Shown: positions 46,981 to 58,520, numbered from the stretch's first letter. The stretch is 64,000 nt of DNA from Linnemannia schmuckeri (GCA_029449235.1 JANATG010000002.1:4030001-4094000); one strand, 5' to 3'. The notes: generated by a model from the sequence alone, not told the origin. Numbers and translations are program-made.

Positions 46981-49735
46981 TTAGAGCTCTTCCTTTCTAT
47001 GAATCTTATCGATAATCGAAAGAATGATATCCCTCGCCTCAATCCAGACCTGCTGCAAATGCATGACCGTGAACGTCGTCTTCTTCCTCGCAAGGATCCC
47101 CAAATTCTTCTTGGCCAATGCCAAAATCTCATCGCACAGTCTCTCGATATGGATGGGCACAAGCCGTTCGTTCTCGGGGCTGATCTGGTCCAGTTCTCCA
47201 TTGACCACATTGTGCCATTGGGCTATTGCGAGTTGGGTGGCGACGGAGGATTTGTTGAATGGATTCACGAGGCGGAGGCGCATTCCTGCCAGCAGTCTGA
47301 ACGATACATCGTTCCTGTGAAGCACATAGTCACTACAGAGCGACAAAAAGACAGAAACGAAGGTCAGTTACGCCTGGGTTCAACAAAGAGCTGGATCCAA
47401 ACACGAAATATATGTAACGTACCCATGGTAGCCTGCCATGTCCAACAGCTCGAGCTTGTCCTTCTTGGCTGCCGCTGATTCTCCTGGGATTGAGAGCTGC
47501 ATAAAGTCATTGTCAACTGTGACGTAGTTGTACGGGTTGTTCGGTGTCACGAAGCCGTATTCCTAGAGGTCGTTCGAACATGAATGTGTTGAAAAACAGT
47601 TAGTGCCCTGGTTACGATTACCGCCAATCAATCCTTTTCCTCAAGGACAAACAAACATGGTTTCCTTACCACCAGAATGAAGCAGTTGTCGTGTGGACCA
47701 TAATTGATAAAGACCTGCTCGCCCTTCTTGTACGGAAGCAACGTCTTGATCTGATACGACTTTGTTTTCGTACAGAACGCTCCCTCAGTCTATCAGTGCA
47801 AAGCGATTCTTAATTAATTGGTATTTACAGTCTCATTCTTGTATACGGATAGAGGTGTTTACCTTGGCATCGTGCGTATGGTTGAGAAAGTCGAGCATTG
47901 GCGCTAATGCGATATTATCGGCCGCGCTCTGGTTTTTCGCATCGAGGTAGATGCAACGGGTATTGACTATGGGATTAAAAAGAGATACACTAGAATGTCA
48001 GTGAACAAGAAACAGGTCGAACATACAGAAATGGCGAGGCGCTGGGAGCTCAAAGGTTACGAAAGTGTAAACTTACCGACGAGCCAGGCCCATTCATATT
48101 CCTCGTACTGAAGAGGTCGAGTGAGGAGGTCGGCATTGGTCTAGTATTGAGCAAAGAAAAGCGAGGAATGACGATGAGACATTGAGTTAAAACACCGTGC
48201 ATGATAAAGCACGCCAGCCTGTGCAATTCTTACCTGTAAAAAGTCTAGAGTGATGTTGTAGTCGGCCTCAATCTTGGCCTTTTGTTTCTTGACATGAACT
48301 ATTGCCATACAATTTAAGAAACATCAGATTAAATATTATTCTACACTGCACACTACAGCTATTCGCTGAACTAACGACAATTTTCCCAGCATCGTACCTT
48401 GTGCATTTTGAGGCAGGAGCTCAAGAAGTTCTGATGGGTATCGGACGGGCATGGTATCAAACTTTTTCGGCAACATCCGCAAGTAGGGCAACCATCCCGA
48501 CCTCTCTGGTGCCTGAACCAAGAGCGCAATGTGCAAAGCAATGATCATATGCGAATTGACCTTCTTTCCGAATCTATCCAAATTGTTGGCATTACGAAAG
48601 ATCAGATTTTTCGATATTGGCTCCTTGTAAATCATCGTAATGTTTCTTTCCCAGAATGACTCTAACCAATCGGCATGAGAGGTGGTTTCTTACCGAGCAA
48701 TTCTTGCGCCATACGTCGATTGAAGGGACTTCATTGTCACAAGGTTTCGTTCAGGGACTTGGACAATAACTTCTCCAGCCTAAAAGAAAAAAGTACCAAT
48801 CGATTTGGAAAAACGAAGGTGAGTCCAGCGAGGAATTGTGTGTAACGTAGCAAGAGCGGGATGTATTCGTGAGAAAGTATAAAAAAGCGCAAACAGATAG
48901 ACCAGAGGTTGATGATTCACGACTGCACGCCTAACCCGTCTAAGCTTCCCAGACAAGTGGGGAAAGGGCGTTGTTATTGATATTCCTCAATTGCTCCTTC
49001 AAGCCCTGAATCAATTCCGATGCGCAGCTTGTGTTTATCCTTTTGATGCTTACTTTGATGTCCTTGGTTGCCATCATACCACGACCAGTGTCTATACAAT
49101 TGGAAAAAAAAGGAGTCAGAAAAGAAAAAAGTCCAATGGGTTCGAGCGTCGATTGTATTTCCTTCCATCAGTTTGCGCTGAACAGCTCCCATCTCCTGCG
49201 AGGGATCGATCGAACTTGTCTCGTTGTCTCGTGAGGGCGTAAAGCAAACGAACTTACTGGAAAATTCCGCCAAAGTCAATTTGGTCCTTGGACACCCCAT
49301 GTTCTTGAGCCACTCCAAGAAGTCGAGATACTCCTGATCCTTGATAATCGCTATTGAAGAGATGGATAAGTAGCAAATTTGGGCGTTAGTCTCGTCCTTG
49401 AACTTGATGAATAGTCTAACGGTCCGCTTCCATGTCTTCGCGGGAAAATAGAAAACATGGTACGGGAACTTGCCTGACTCAACTGTTTGTGTACCGCCGT
49501 TGAGGTCCTTGTTCTTCTTAGCCGTCCTGAGTCGACTAGTTCTGCCCTTCCTGGACTGCTTGTGATATACGGGGGCTGTCGATGTAGAGCCATTGTTCCT
49601 TGCGGATACTGACTCCCTTGAGTTCGATTGGATGGGTGTTGCTGGTGCCTTGTCTGGCTTGCGTCGTTTTGGCGGGGGCATTTGTCCTGCGGCAGCAACA
49701 CTTCCTGTCGGTACTGGGATAAACAGCTCTGTCAT
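46981..49735 (-). CDS. SET-domain protein lysine methyltransferase with Rubisco-LSMT substrate-binding fold
   Basis: Predicted SAM-dependent N-methyltransferase of the SETD3/SETD4/RKM class acting on a non-histone protein; the substrate is unknown. Eleven exons on minus: 49735-49474, 49350-49258, 49091-49054, 48779-48694, 48645-48398, 48298-48234, 48140-48077, 47966-47863, 47789-47670, 47562-47423 and 47332-46981; 523 residues. The N-terminus (about 1-85) is basic and probably disordered (PPKRRKP). The SET region begins DFLEWLKNMGCPRTKLTLAE, then NTGRGMMATKDIK, WLPYLRMLPKKFDT, LAPMLDFLNH (NH motif for cofactor) and GEQVFINYGPHDNCFILV (catalytic-type Tyr), then YGFV. The C-terminal substrate-binding domain follows YGFV. 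Intron 1 has a GC donor (GCAAGT), is 123 bases and stop-free, so retention would add 41 residues. The acceptor of exon 5 is the least certain, chosen by phase. Confidence 0.88.
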
Positions 49736-50091
49736 ATTGTGTTGTCTTGGAGGCTCCTTTTGGTTGAAGTGTAGTGTGAGTCGGAAATAGAGAAAAAAAG
49801 AGACGGAAAAGAAAAGAGAATGAAAAGGAATGAACTCGGTCCATGAAAAAGCTTTTTTTGTTCCTTTTCTTCTGCAGTTCTGTTTGACCGTGGCTGAGCG
49901 TCGCCAAAATTCAGAAAAAAATGTGCCGCCTATCTGTGAGCAGCAAACAAAGTCATGCCCAACGAAGAGTTTTGCTTCACTCCTTTATTAACATCGACAC
50001 CACCACCAAGAAAGCACCGCCAAGTCGTCGCCCATCGACTTCGACTTCAGGAACACGAATCATCTCTCATCCCACACATCAGCAAAACATA
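49736..50091. promoter_or_regulatory. Bidirectional promoter between the SET methyltransferase and METTL5 genes
   Basis: 356 bases separate the two divergent ATGs. An in-frame ATG at 49921 would extend METTL5 by 57 residues and shrink the shared interval to about 185 bases. No TATA box was seen on either side. Confidence 0.55.
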
Positions 50092-51331
50092 ATGAAGTTG
50101 AAGGAGCTTGAAGGCTACCTCCAGGATGTCGCCGTCTTCACCGACCCAAAGATCAAACTGGAACAGTACCCTACGACCCCTCATTTGGCCGCTCGTATGC
50201 TCTATACTGCCCACACCACATACGACGACATTGAAAACAAGGCCGTCGGAGATATGGGATGTGGCTGCGGGATTCTCAGTATCGCAGCAGCCATGCTAGG
50301 ATCATCGTAAGGACCTATCGACAAACGGGTTACCCCGAGTTCTGAGGGAGCAATTGGAAGCAGGGATTGAAATCGACCATTAAAGGAAACTCAGTTACGT
50401 TTGCCTTTTTCACACCATTAACTTTTATCACTAGATACAACGTGGGATTTGACATTGACCCGGACGCAATTGCCATTGCACAGGAGAACTGCGAGGAGTT
50501 TGAGATCGAGATGGACTTTATTCTTACTGACCTCTCGGCCACCCCAGCACCCGCTATCATGGCCAATGGAGAAGAGAATGCGCGCGGACCATATGAGATG
50601 ATGAAGGGCAAGCTGGATACCATTCTTATGAATCCACCGTTCGGGACTAAGCTCAAGGGCATCGACATGGTCTTCTTGAAGAAGGGCATCGATGTAAGGA
50701 AAACACAGAGCGTGTTGCGTGAGACGGACATTGTTATCTTGAAGGTATTCCACGCTGAAAATTATAGAATCAACCTGATGCCGACACCATTCCTTGTTTG
50801 TTCTGTTTCCGATTATCATAGCTTGCCAATCATGCTGTCTACTCATTACACAAGACCTCAACGCGGGATCATATTCTAAAGAAGGCCAAGGAGTGGGGTG
50901 TGGAATGCGAAGTCGTTGCAGAGTTGAGGGTAAGACCACTACCGCCACCTGATTTCTTTGTCATGCTCAAGTATGCTTATCCAAAAAAGCAAATTCTTTT
51001 ACTCAGTTGAGTCAAACTTCTTTTCCTTTAACTGGAGCAACTGGAGCATAATTGAACAACAAAAAACCAAGAGTTGTTAGGAGGCTAACGGGTGGCTCAA
51101 CATACATGTAGACGTATGGAAGGATAAAAAAGAGAAAGAATAGCAAAGCGTGAGGCATGACTAACCATGAGTCCAAATTATTTATTCTCCTTGAACCTTT
51201 TTTTCGTTTCTCTCAACGTTGCGTAGTACAACTTGGACAAAAGCTATAAGTTCCATAAGAAGCAATCGTTGGACATTGCAGTTGACTTTTTGCGTTTTGA
51301 AAAGAAGCCCCGGCCAGAGAAGAGCGATTGA
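50092..51331 (+). CDS. METTL5: METTL5, 18S rRNA adenine-N6 methyltransferase
   Basis: Class I SAM methyltransferase; the human and worm enzymes place a single m6A in 18S rRNA with TRMT112 as partner. Exons are 50092-50306, 50435-50693, 50822-50929 and 51227-51331, giving 228 residues, near the family size. The N-terminus MKLKELEGYLQDV is followed by KLEQYPTTPHLAARMLY. Motif I reads GDMGCGCGILSIAAAMLG and motif II VGFDIDPDA. The catalytic motif NPPFGTKLKGID is intact, then AVYSLHKTSTRDHILKKA and YKFHKKQSLDIAVDFLRF. A longer in-frame start at 49921 would add 57 residues rich in Arg/Ser/Lys (MCRLSVSSKQSHAQRRVLL), possibly a mitochondrial leader in an alternative transcript, but the internal ATG matches the family N-terminus. 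It shares a divergent promoter with the SET methyltransferase. Confidence 0.94.
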
Positions 51332-52588
51332 TTGATGGCTGTTCTATTGGTAGTGTAGATATGTGTCCCTGTTGGTGTAAATAATGAACGTGTGTCCTTG
51401 TGCGTTTGTCAGTCTGCGATGTGTTTCCTCTTTGTGATCTGTTGGCTTCCTCTTTCAATTCTTACTCTTGTAACCCCCCCTTTTGTTCCCTTGTATTTTA
51501 TGAAGGCTGCATCCAGGTGACTGCTATGTATCCCTTTTTTCGATAAAGGGAGCCACTGCACCCACCATTTGCGCATACAAAGCCCGCTTCGCTAAACCTT
51601 CCATTGACATCTCTTTGTCTCCATTCTTTCGCTTTCTTCCGTGGCCACTTCTCATTCGCTGCTACTCTCTTTTCCCTTATTGCCGTAACCTATTTTTCTC
51701 TTCTCTTCTCTTCTATTATTTTCGATGGCCTAGTCAGGCATAGTTCATTCGCATCACATTCCCTGTTACACCCTCTTTCTCTCTGCCTCACCGCATAAAG
51801 ACACCTCTTTTTCTTTCTTTCCTTCCTTCCTTCCTTTCTTCTTATTTGCTGCTGGACAACACACCCTGCTTTTGCTTCGCAACTCACTCCTATCAATTGA
51901 TTCCCCAAACTTCGTATTGTTTTCCGACAAGCAACAACAGGCTCACTCTCCAAGACACTTCACCCCTCTCACTTCGCATATACGAGATAGCCCCTTGAGT
52001 CCCTGGCGCGTCTATTGTCGTGATCGCCCGCGCGTTGCATTAAAGCACCGAAGGATCGCCCTCAATTCATTTCTGTACTACTGTCCAAAAGGTGAGGTTT
52101 TTGAGTCCGCCTACATCTTCCCTCCTCCCTCTACCGTCTGGATAAAACTTGCACACGTTTTTAATCCCACGAAGAATGCATGCAATGAACCACATCATAC
52201 CAGAAGAGCAAACGAAAAGAGGGGGGAAGTTATTGGAATTCATGGGAAACTATCGCTTAGACGGCATGTATTTTCACTAAATACGCCCTCGTTATGCAAA
52301 ACATGTACCCATAACATTCACTCCCACTTTTTTCAAGGGCTTTTTTGTTTTGTCGGCAGAGCGTCATGGGAAATAACTGGACCATACAACTATCATCGTG
52401 ACGAACGCAAATAAGCAAAACAGACCCCATGTCTCGGCTTTGAAGGGTCCGCGCCCTACCCATTCCATCCTGTCGTCATTCTTTGTGTAATTAATATTTT
52501 CCATTGCCGTATTTCTCATTTTTATCCAGAGACTTTCAAGGCTTCTCTAGGACCGGCTTGAGCGAAAATTGTGCTCCAGGGAACAGAG
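51332..52588. other. Intergenic region before the HRI-like kinase gene
   Basis: Pyrimidine-rich at about 51600-51850, with TTCTC and CTTC repeats. A possible 5'-leader intron may run from a GTGAGG donor at about 52092 to an acceptor near 52530. No gene is recognised; the long open frame at about 51872-52414 lacks an ATG start and shows no known domain. Confidence 0.5.
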
Positions 52589-55500
52589 ATGGACCGAGAT
52601 GAGCCATTCAATGCCCGCCCGCCGACCGAAAAGGGATCACCTTGGCCATCACGGCGTTCTGAATCGCCTTCGCCAAGCTCGCCCATGGGTCGATCCGGAT
52701 CTGTACCGTCGACTGTCCGCAGTCCGACGCGCATTGGTAGTATTAGCCAGATCCAGGATCTTAGCCATAGTCCCTTTCAGTCACCTGTCTTTAACCCGCC
52801 AGGACGGGAACGGAGGATGATGCGCAATACCACCGTTATGACTCTTCATTCAGACTCGGAATCGGACTACGAGGATATTCAGGATTTTGGTCGGCGTCAA
52901 CAGGATACGGCATTCATGGACGAAACCATCATCTTCGACAATGGACTATCTAGCATTAATGCATTCGATCATGCCGAAATAAACTCCAGTCGACACTCCC
53001 AGAGCAGCGATGCGACCGACACTAGACCGACGACACATGCACGTCGCTTTGTCTGGCGAGGTATCGAGACGTCTGGTGATGACCAGACGACGACAGACGA
53101 CGACACGACCATGGATCCGGTCGACATGTTCAATCAAGACAGCGACATGGATCAGGGTGGTGGCGACAGTGACGAGAACCAGGGCATTGAGGACGACGAT
53201 GAGGATGGCGCGCAACGGTTCGGGATGAATAACAATGCCCTTGGGAGCTATTTACTGGCACCTATGGGCTTTGACGACGACGACGATCCAGGAACATCCC
53301 CTACTGTCAGCGGCTACGTTGAAGCTGCCGAGCGGTTTCAAATCTTTGCCGGAGTCAAGGAATTTGATGGTAGCATGGCGTTAAAAATAGCAGCAAAAGA
53401 CAGCTTACAAGACCTTCTGCAGTTGATAACGTGGCTAACGTTGTATAATAATGTTGCATATAATAGAGTCGGATCAAATCGGATTGGAGGATCGTGCGTA
53501 TGAAGTCGTTCCCAAGAGCAAAAGAAGAGACCAAGAACGCCTTATAGAGAACAAACGACGTCAGGGAAAGTTGTTGCTGGTGTCACTCCTCGACAACTTT
53601 TGCCTCCTCTACGATCAGAGTCCAGAGAGAAACAGGAAGCTATTCTATGGTAACATTGTGCTCCTTATTCACATAATCGCAAAGGTCAAATACATGATGT
53701 TAAAAAAACACCTACCTAAATAATGCTGCTTATCTCCAATAGTGATCTGCAAGACCTTGAGTAACATGGGAATCATTGACGAGGAGTACCTGGAGGAGAT
53801 GAGTGCTGTGCGCTCGTCTTACCAACGCGCCTTTCGATCTCTTGTCCTGTCGGCACTTACATCCATCAAGAAGGAGCAGATGATCCTGGAAAGTCGGAGT
53901 ATTATGGCTCCACCTTCGACACCCATAGAAGGTGGCCAGCAAAACAGGAGAGGCTCTCGGAGCAGCGACATACACTCCAGAGACAGCTTCTCCGATTCAT
54001 TCTCATCCCGCGGCATCATTTCGTCTTCCAGCCATCTACACACGCCACCTGTCGACAGCGCGACCTTCCCTACGACGGCGATGATGAGAACACTGTCGTT
54101 CGGAGACATGTTTGACAACGACCCGACGCGCTACAAGCATGACTTTGTGGAAATTGGCAAGCTGGGAAAGGGAGGGTTTGCGAGCGTCTTCAAGGCGAGG
54201 AACAAGCTGGACGGGATCGAGTATGCGATCAAGAAGATTCGACTCCGTGGTGGCGCTAAGGTGCGGTACGAAAAGATATTCCGAGAGATCAAATTTCTGG
54301 CGCGGCTGGACCACAAGAACGTCATTCGGTACTATTCGTCCTGGCTGGAGCATGCCGATTATCCGGTCTCGCGGCGAGAAATGTACAGCAGCGGCGACCT
54401 TGACACCCATGGCGACGTGGATGAGTACGATGACGACTATGGGGATGAAGACGAGTACACCAACACTATAAGTATGAGTATGAGCGTGCGCGAGGATGAG
54501 ATGGCCAACCGGAATAGGAGACAAAGTATCGACTATTTTGGTCCGCACGCCGAGCAGCACTCTACCTACCCCGAGGATCTCTCCATGGGTATCGTCTTTG
54601 GCGACGATGATGACGGCAGCGATGATGGAGGGATTGACTTTGAGTCTGCAGCAGGACTGAATGACTCTGTCGAGGGCGAGATCACCTTGCATGAGCCGGG
54701 TCGGATCTTGAACTTTGGCGGCGCTGATGAGTCTCACGAGGGTGAAGATATGGAACGCACACACTCTGCCTCTTCCACTCTTACCAGTCGGAACATCCCA
54801 GGGGCTGCCAACAAGGCGTCTCAGAAGCGGAAGCACAAGTCGCCAACGGTGTCACAGGAGATGCAGGGTAGGACCCCGACTTGGGAGTACACAGAGGACG
54901 ATTCAAGGAACTCGAGGAGTGGCCTGTCCAACTCTTACTCGGCCCTTTCGTCATCTATTGAAGAGATCCAGAGATCGTTGCCTAATTCATACTCTGGCTC
55001 AGGGCTGGGTTCTCGGTACGGTCAATCTCAGTCGGGAGGCCATGAAGTGGACCCTCTGGAGGATGAGCTCGGCCTACGGCCTTTCTCTTATCCTCATCGG
55101 AGGGGGCCGAATGGGAAAGACTTTGTTGGCGGTGGAATCGGAGGACTGCATGGCATAGGCTCGTCGAAGAGCGGCCATCCCCAGCGAGGCTTGCGCAGCA
55201 GTAAAGGACAACTCATCACCCGCGACCTGACTCTATTTATCCAGATGCAGCTTTGCCAGACAACACTTCAAGATTACCTGGTGTACAGGAATGAGCGACC
55301 AGTACCCATCACCAGGAAGCCGACTGACCATTTGATCAGGAAGCTTAGCAAGAAAGACCGCTTCGGTATCCTTGCAACTGCTTCCGACCCTACGGATCAG
55401 ACGACACACAGCACACCGGGATCTCCTCTCGAACAGACATGCCACAAAGAGCTTGTCGACCAAGCTGCCAATCAACACATCTTCCGAGCTATCGTCGAGG

Positions 55501-57156
55501 GAGTCGCATACATTCACGACCAGGACATGATCCATCGAGACTTGAAACCCAGCAACATTTTTCTGGGTATGCCTCCTAGTGCAGAGCATATGCGCACACA
55601 GCAACAGCAACAACAAGCGCGACAGGATCAGTGCAGCCTAGACACAGATTTGGCCCAGTTGGCGGGTGTACCCTCTGCGGGTCTTTTGACGAACTTCACA
55701 GGTGCAAGTGGTGGTTATTCAGAGCCGAGCGACCCTTCCCAGTGTCGTTTGACAAAGGAGCAGGAACAGGAGGAGCTCTTTATGAACATTGAGACCATGA
55801 TACCCAAGATTGGCGACTTTGGCCTTGTGACTGACCAGGAGGGTGGGGCTACCATGGACAAGGAGGAGTCTCAGGACTCGTCGTCTATTGATCCCTCTTC
55901 TCAGACATTAGCATTTGACAAACCTCTCATGCGCCGTCAAAGCTCAACAGGTTAGGTTCTTTGGACACTCTCAAGTTTTGAGTCTTGTCATTTAAAATTG
56001 CGATCGTTTGCTAACAACTAATTATTTTTTTTTCGACTGCTTTAGCCACCTCTGGGTCTCGTTCTTCGCGTACCAGGACAACCGCCGTTGGAACCGTAAC
56101 CGTAAGTAACTACTACATACTCCTGAGACGCAATAAGAACAAATACTCGAGTCCCATTTAACACCGATTTTTTAATGTTTCCTACATATCTTTCAATAGT
56201 ACGCGTCGCCAGAACAGCTTGCAAGACCAAACCTAGGCTATGACCAAAAGGCCGACATTTATTCCCTTGGCATCATCTTTTTCGAACTCTACCACCCCTT
56301 CTCCACCCTCATGGAGCGACATGCGGTTCTAAGAACCTTGCGTAATGGCGAGTTGCCGCCCGAGTTTGTGAGTCGATGGCCTAAAGAGGCGGCGTTTGTA
56401 CTCTGGCTGATGGCGGAAGATCCTCGCATGCGGCCCTCTGCACGTGAGATCTTGGAGTTTGATCTGATCCGGAAGGTTAAGGAGGAGACGACAACTGTTT
56501 CTGCGCGTGGTACGCCTACTGAGAACAACGATGGGATTTCAGCCTCGTCCAATCGTGGATCTGGACGGCGAGCAGAAAGTAGAGTGAAGGAGGATCTTTA
56601 TGGATTGGGGCTCTTGACTGAGACGGACGTATCCAAGCCGCGAGTTTCGTCGTTGAAAGAGAAACCGATCTGTGAAGCTTGCCAGGCCCGGTGTCGGTGC
56701 GCTTCCTTGTCCTCGCCTTCACCTTCTCCCGCTTCTTCTTCGGCATTCGTTACTCCTAGTTCGGACATCGTTGGACTTATCGATCAGTCTCTGTCTGGAA
56801 TCAGCATCGGCGGTGAGGCAGAAGCCAAGTCTGACAAACCAAAATTTAAGGACGCAAGCAAACGTCTCTCCTCCTCCAGCCACGGCCGCGGTCATCGATC
56901 CTCCAAATCTGCCTCAACCTCACAGAAATTGAGTCGTTCTGAGCTGGAACAGAAACTGACGGAGGAGACGGAACGGTCGAAGCGGTTGGAGATGTCGTTA
57001 GAGGCCATGAGGGCTGAGCAGAAGGCATTGTTGGATCGGATTCAGGCGTTGGAGTATGAGAAAGACCTTTCGTGGAGGATTTCTTCTGGTCATGGTGTTG
57101 GTGTTGGTGGTGGAGATGGTTTGAAGGGACCTGTTGATGATGATGATGAGCTTTAG
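52589..57156 (+). CDS. HRI: eIF2-alpha kinase, HRI (EIF2AK1)-like
   Basis: Stress kinase predicted to phosphorylate Ser51 of eIF2-alpha and shut down translation. Exons are 52589-53369, 53467-53649, 53743-55950, 56046-56101 and 56200-57156, giving 1394 residues. Residues 1-260 are Ser/Pro- and Asp-rich. An HRI-type N-terminal helical domain follows (about 285-360: GKLLLVSLLDNFCLLYDQSP, then RKLFYVICKTLSNMG). The kinase has GKGGFASVFKA (about 463), AIKKIRL (Lys about 485), MIHRDLKPSN (about 918), IGDFGLVTD (about 1011), TYASPEQL and SLGIIFFELYHPFSTLMER, which is typical of eIF2-alpha kinases. An acidic, Ser/Gly-rich insert of about 300 residues splits the N- and C-lobes, longer than in animal HRI. 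No RWD or HisRS domain is present, so it is not GCN2; no signal peptide or TM, so it is not PERK. The C-terminus has a Cys cluster (CEACQARCRC, about 1236-1245) and a coiled coil. The start is the first ATG of the frame. Confidence 0.9.
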
Positions 57157-57453
57157 ATATAGATATAGGATGAGCTGGCAAAAGGGGGTCGTTTTATTAC
57201 TATTGTACATATTTTGCATAAATTGAAGACAAATAGATTAAATGAGACAGTGTTAATGGGATCAGAACATAGTTTTGAAAGATCGTTGGACTTGGGTACT
57301 GAAAAGCGCAGGGAAGAGAAAGAAAGGTATTTATTTGTGGATTATAAAAAAAAAGATATTAAGGAGGAATAACGATGGAAAAGAAAGAATGAAAGGGTGA
57401 AGTTTTAGCTACAATGAAGCTGCTCTCTATTGCTAATAAGACCGTTGCTGGTG

Positions 57454-58329
57454 TTATTGATGCTGCTGCTGCTGGTGGATAGGGTAGTAACCAGTACTCT
57501 GGGGTTGAGACTGAGCAGTACTGTTGCTGTTCAAGGCGGCTGGCGCAACGATCTCGATATCATTATTCGAATAGTACGCTCCCTCTCCTCCAGGACCGCC
57601 TCGGAAGAGCGCTTGAAGGTCAACGCACAAGAAGGCCAACGCAATAACCTCCAAGACCGGGATCAACAAGAAGTAAACCGCGGTCGAGTTCTGGGCGTCA
57701 GGGTAGAATGTACAGACACCCTTGTAGATCAACGAGACTTGGAAGAGGGCCGTGGCGATGAGTGCGATGGTGAAGGCTTGACGGCTGTTGGAGTAGTAAC
57801 GTTGGCGGTACGCGTATGCGGCGTAGAGGTACCAGAATCCAAGGATGCACAACAGGCAGATGCCCACCTTGCGGAGGAGAAGGCCGGTATCTTGTTCGGA
57901 TTGAGAATGACCGGGGGTCGAGTAGACGGCTCCCAGGATGACGAGGATGATCAATGGCATCAAAATGAATCGGGTCTTTGCAATCACAATCCTTTCAAAC
58001 GCGTCGGGGTCCGAGGAATCTTGCGCGCGAAGCTTGGGGAGGAGACATCCATAAAGCTGCACAAGGAGTTTCATAACGAAGACAATTCCGATGGAGAGGA
58101 GGATCAACTCGGTAATGACCAGGTTGGTATAGGTGTTAACCGAGAGGTTGGTGGGTTCCGAGTCGAGGTAGGCGCGGATTCCAAAGGCGGTGATACGGAT
58201 GAGGGTGAAGACCATGATGTAGGCGTAGATTGTCCAGTGGGATTGGAGGAACCGGTATGTGAATTGGAGGAGCATTGCGGCGAAGAGGCAGAGTGCCACG
58301 ATTGAGAGGATCATATCTGCGGATGCCAT
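57454..58329 (-). CDS. Predicted seven-transmembrane protein (RTA1/DUF7702-like), function unknown
   Basis: Single-exon gene, 291 residues, ATG at 58329. Seven hydrophobic segments are visible: about 6-24 (ILSIVALCLFAAMLLQF), 33-52 (IYAYIMVFTLIRITAF), 69-92 (LVITELILLSIGIVFVMKLL), 120-137, 153-172, 184-205 and 217-240 (YFLLIPVLEVIALAFLCVDL). The short N-terminus and the Gln/Ser-rich C-terminal tail of about 45 residues place the tail in the cytosol if the usual 7-TM topology applies. The layout is like fungal RTA1-like or DUF7702 membrane proteins. I cannot separate these by eye, and a GPCR-like receptor role is possible but unproven. Convergent with the HRI-like kinase, 297 bases between stop codons. 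A TATA box lies about 195 bases upstream. Confidence 0.8.
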   Translation of the reverse strand: MASADMILSIVALCLFAAMLLQFTYRFLQSHWTIYAYIMVFTLIRITAFGIRAYLDSEPTNLSVNTYTNLVITELILLSIGIVFVMKLLVQLYGCLLPKLRAQDSSDPDAFERIVIAKTRFILMPLIILVILGAVYSTPGHSQSEQDTGLLLRKVGICLLCILGFWYLYAAYAYRQRYYSNSRQAFTIALIATALFQVSLIYKGVCTFYPDAQNSTAVYFLLIPVLEVIALAFLCVDLQALFRGGPGGEGAYYSNNDIEIVAPAALNSNSTAQSQPQSTGYYPIHQQQQHQ

Positions 58330-58520
58330 TCTTGGGAGGTTTTTTGCGTTGAGCGGAGGAATGTAGAAGGTGGAGAGTTAAGAGAATGGTTCGAGTGTGA
58401 TGACTTTGAATTGGTAACACGAAGAGCTGAGAGATAAGAAGAATAGAGAAGAGGATTGAAGAAGAAGAAGATTGAAGGGCTGTTTGATGATACATTTGGA
58501 AGGAGGGGCAACTGGGTCTC

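Noticed and set aside
52589..57156. GCN2 or PERK identity for the eIF2-alpha kinase
   Set aside because: No RWD or HisRS-like domain (GCN2) and no signal peptide or TM (PERK); the N-terminal helical domain matches HRI style.
57430..58305. 291-codon plus-strand frame opposite the 7-TM gene
   Set aside because: The minus frame has seven clean TM segments and a TATA box; the plus frame is Asp/Glu/Val-rich antisense.
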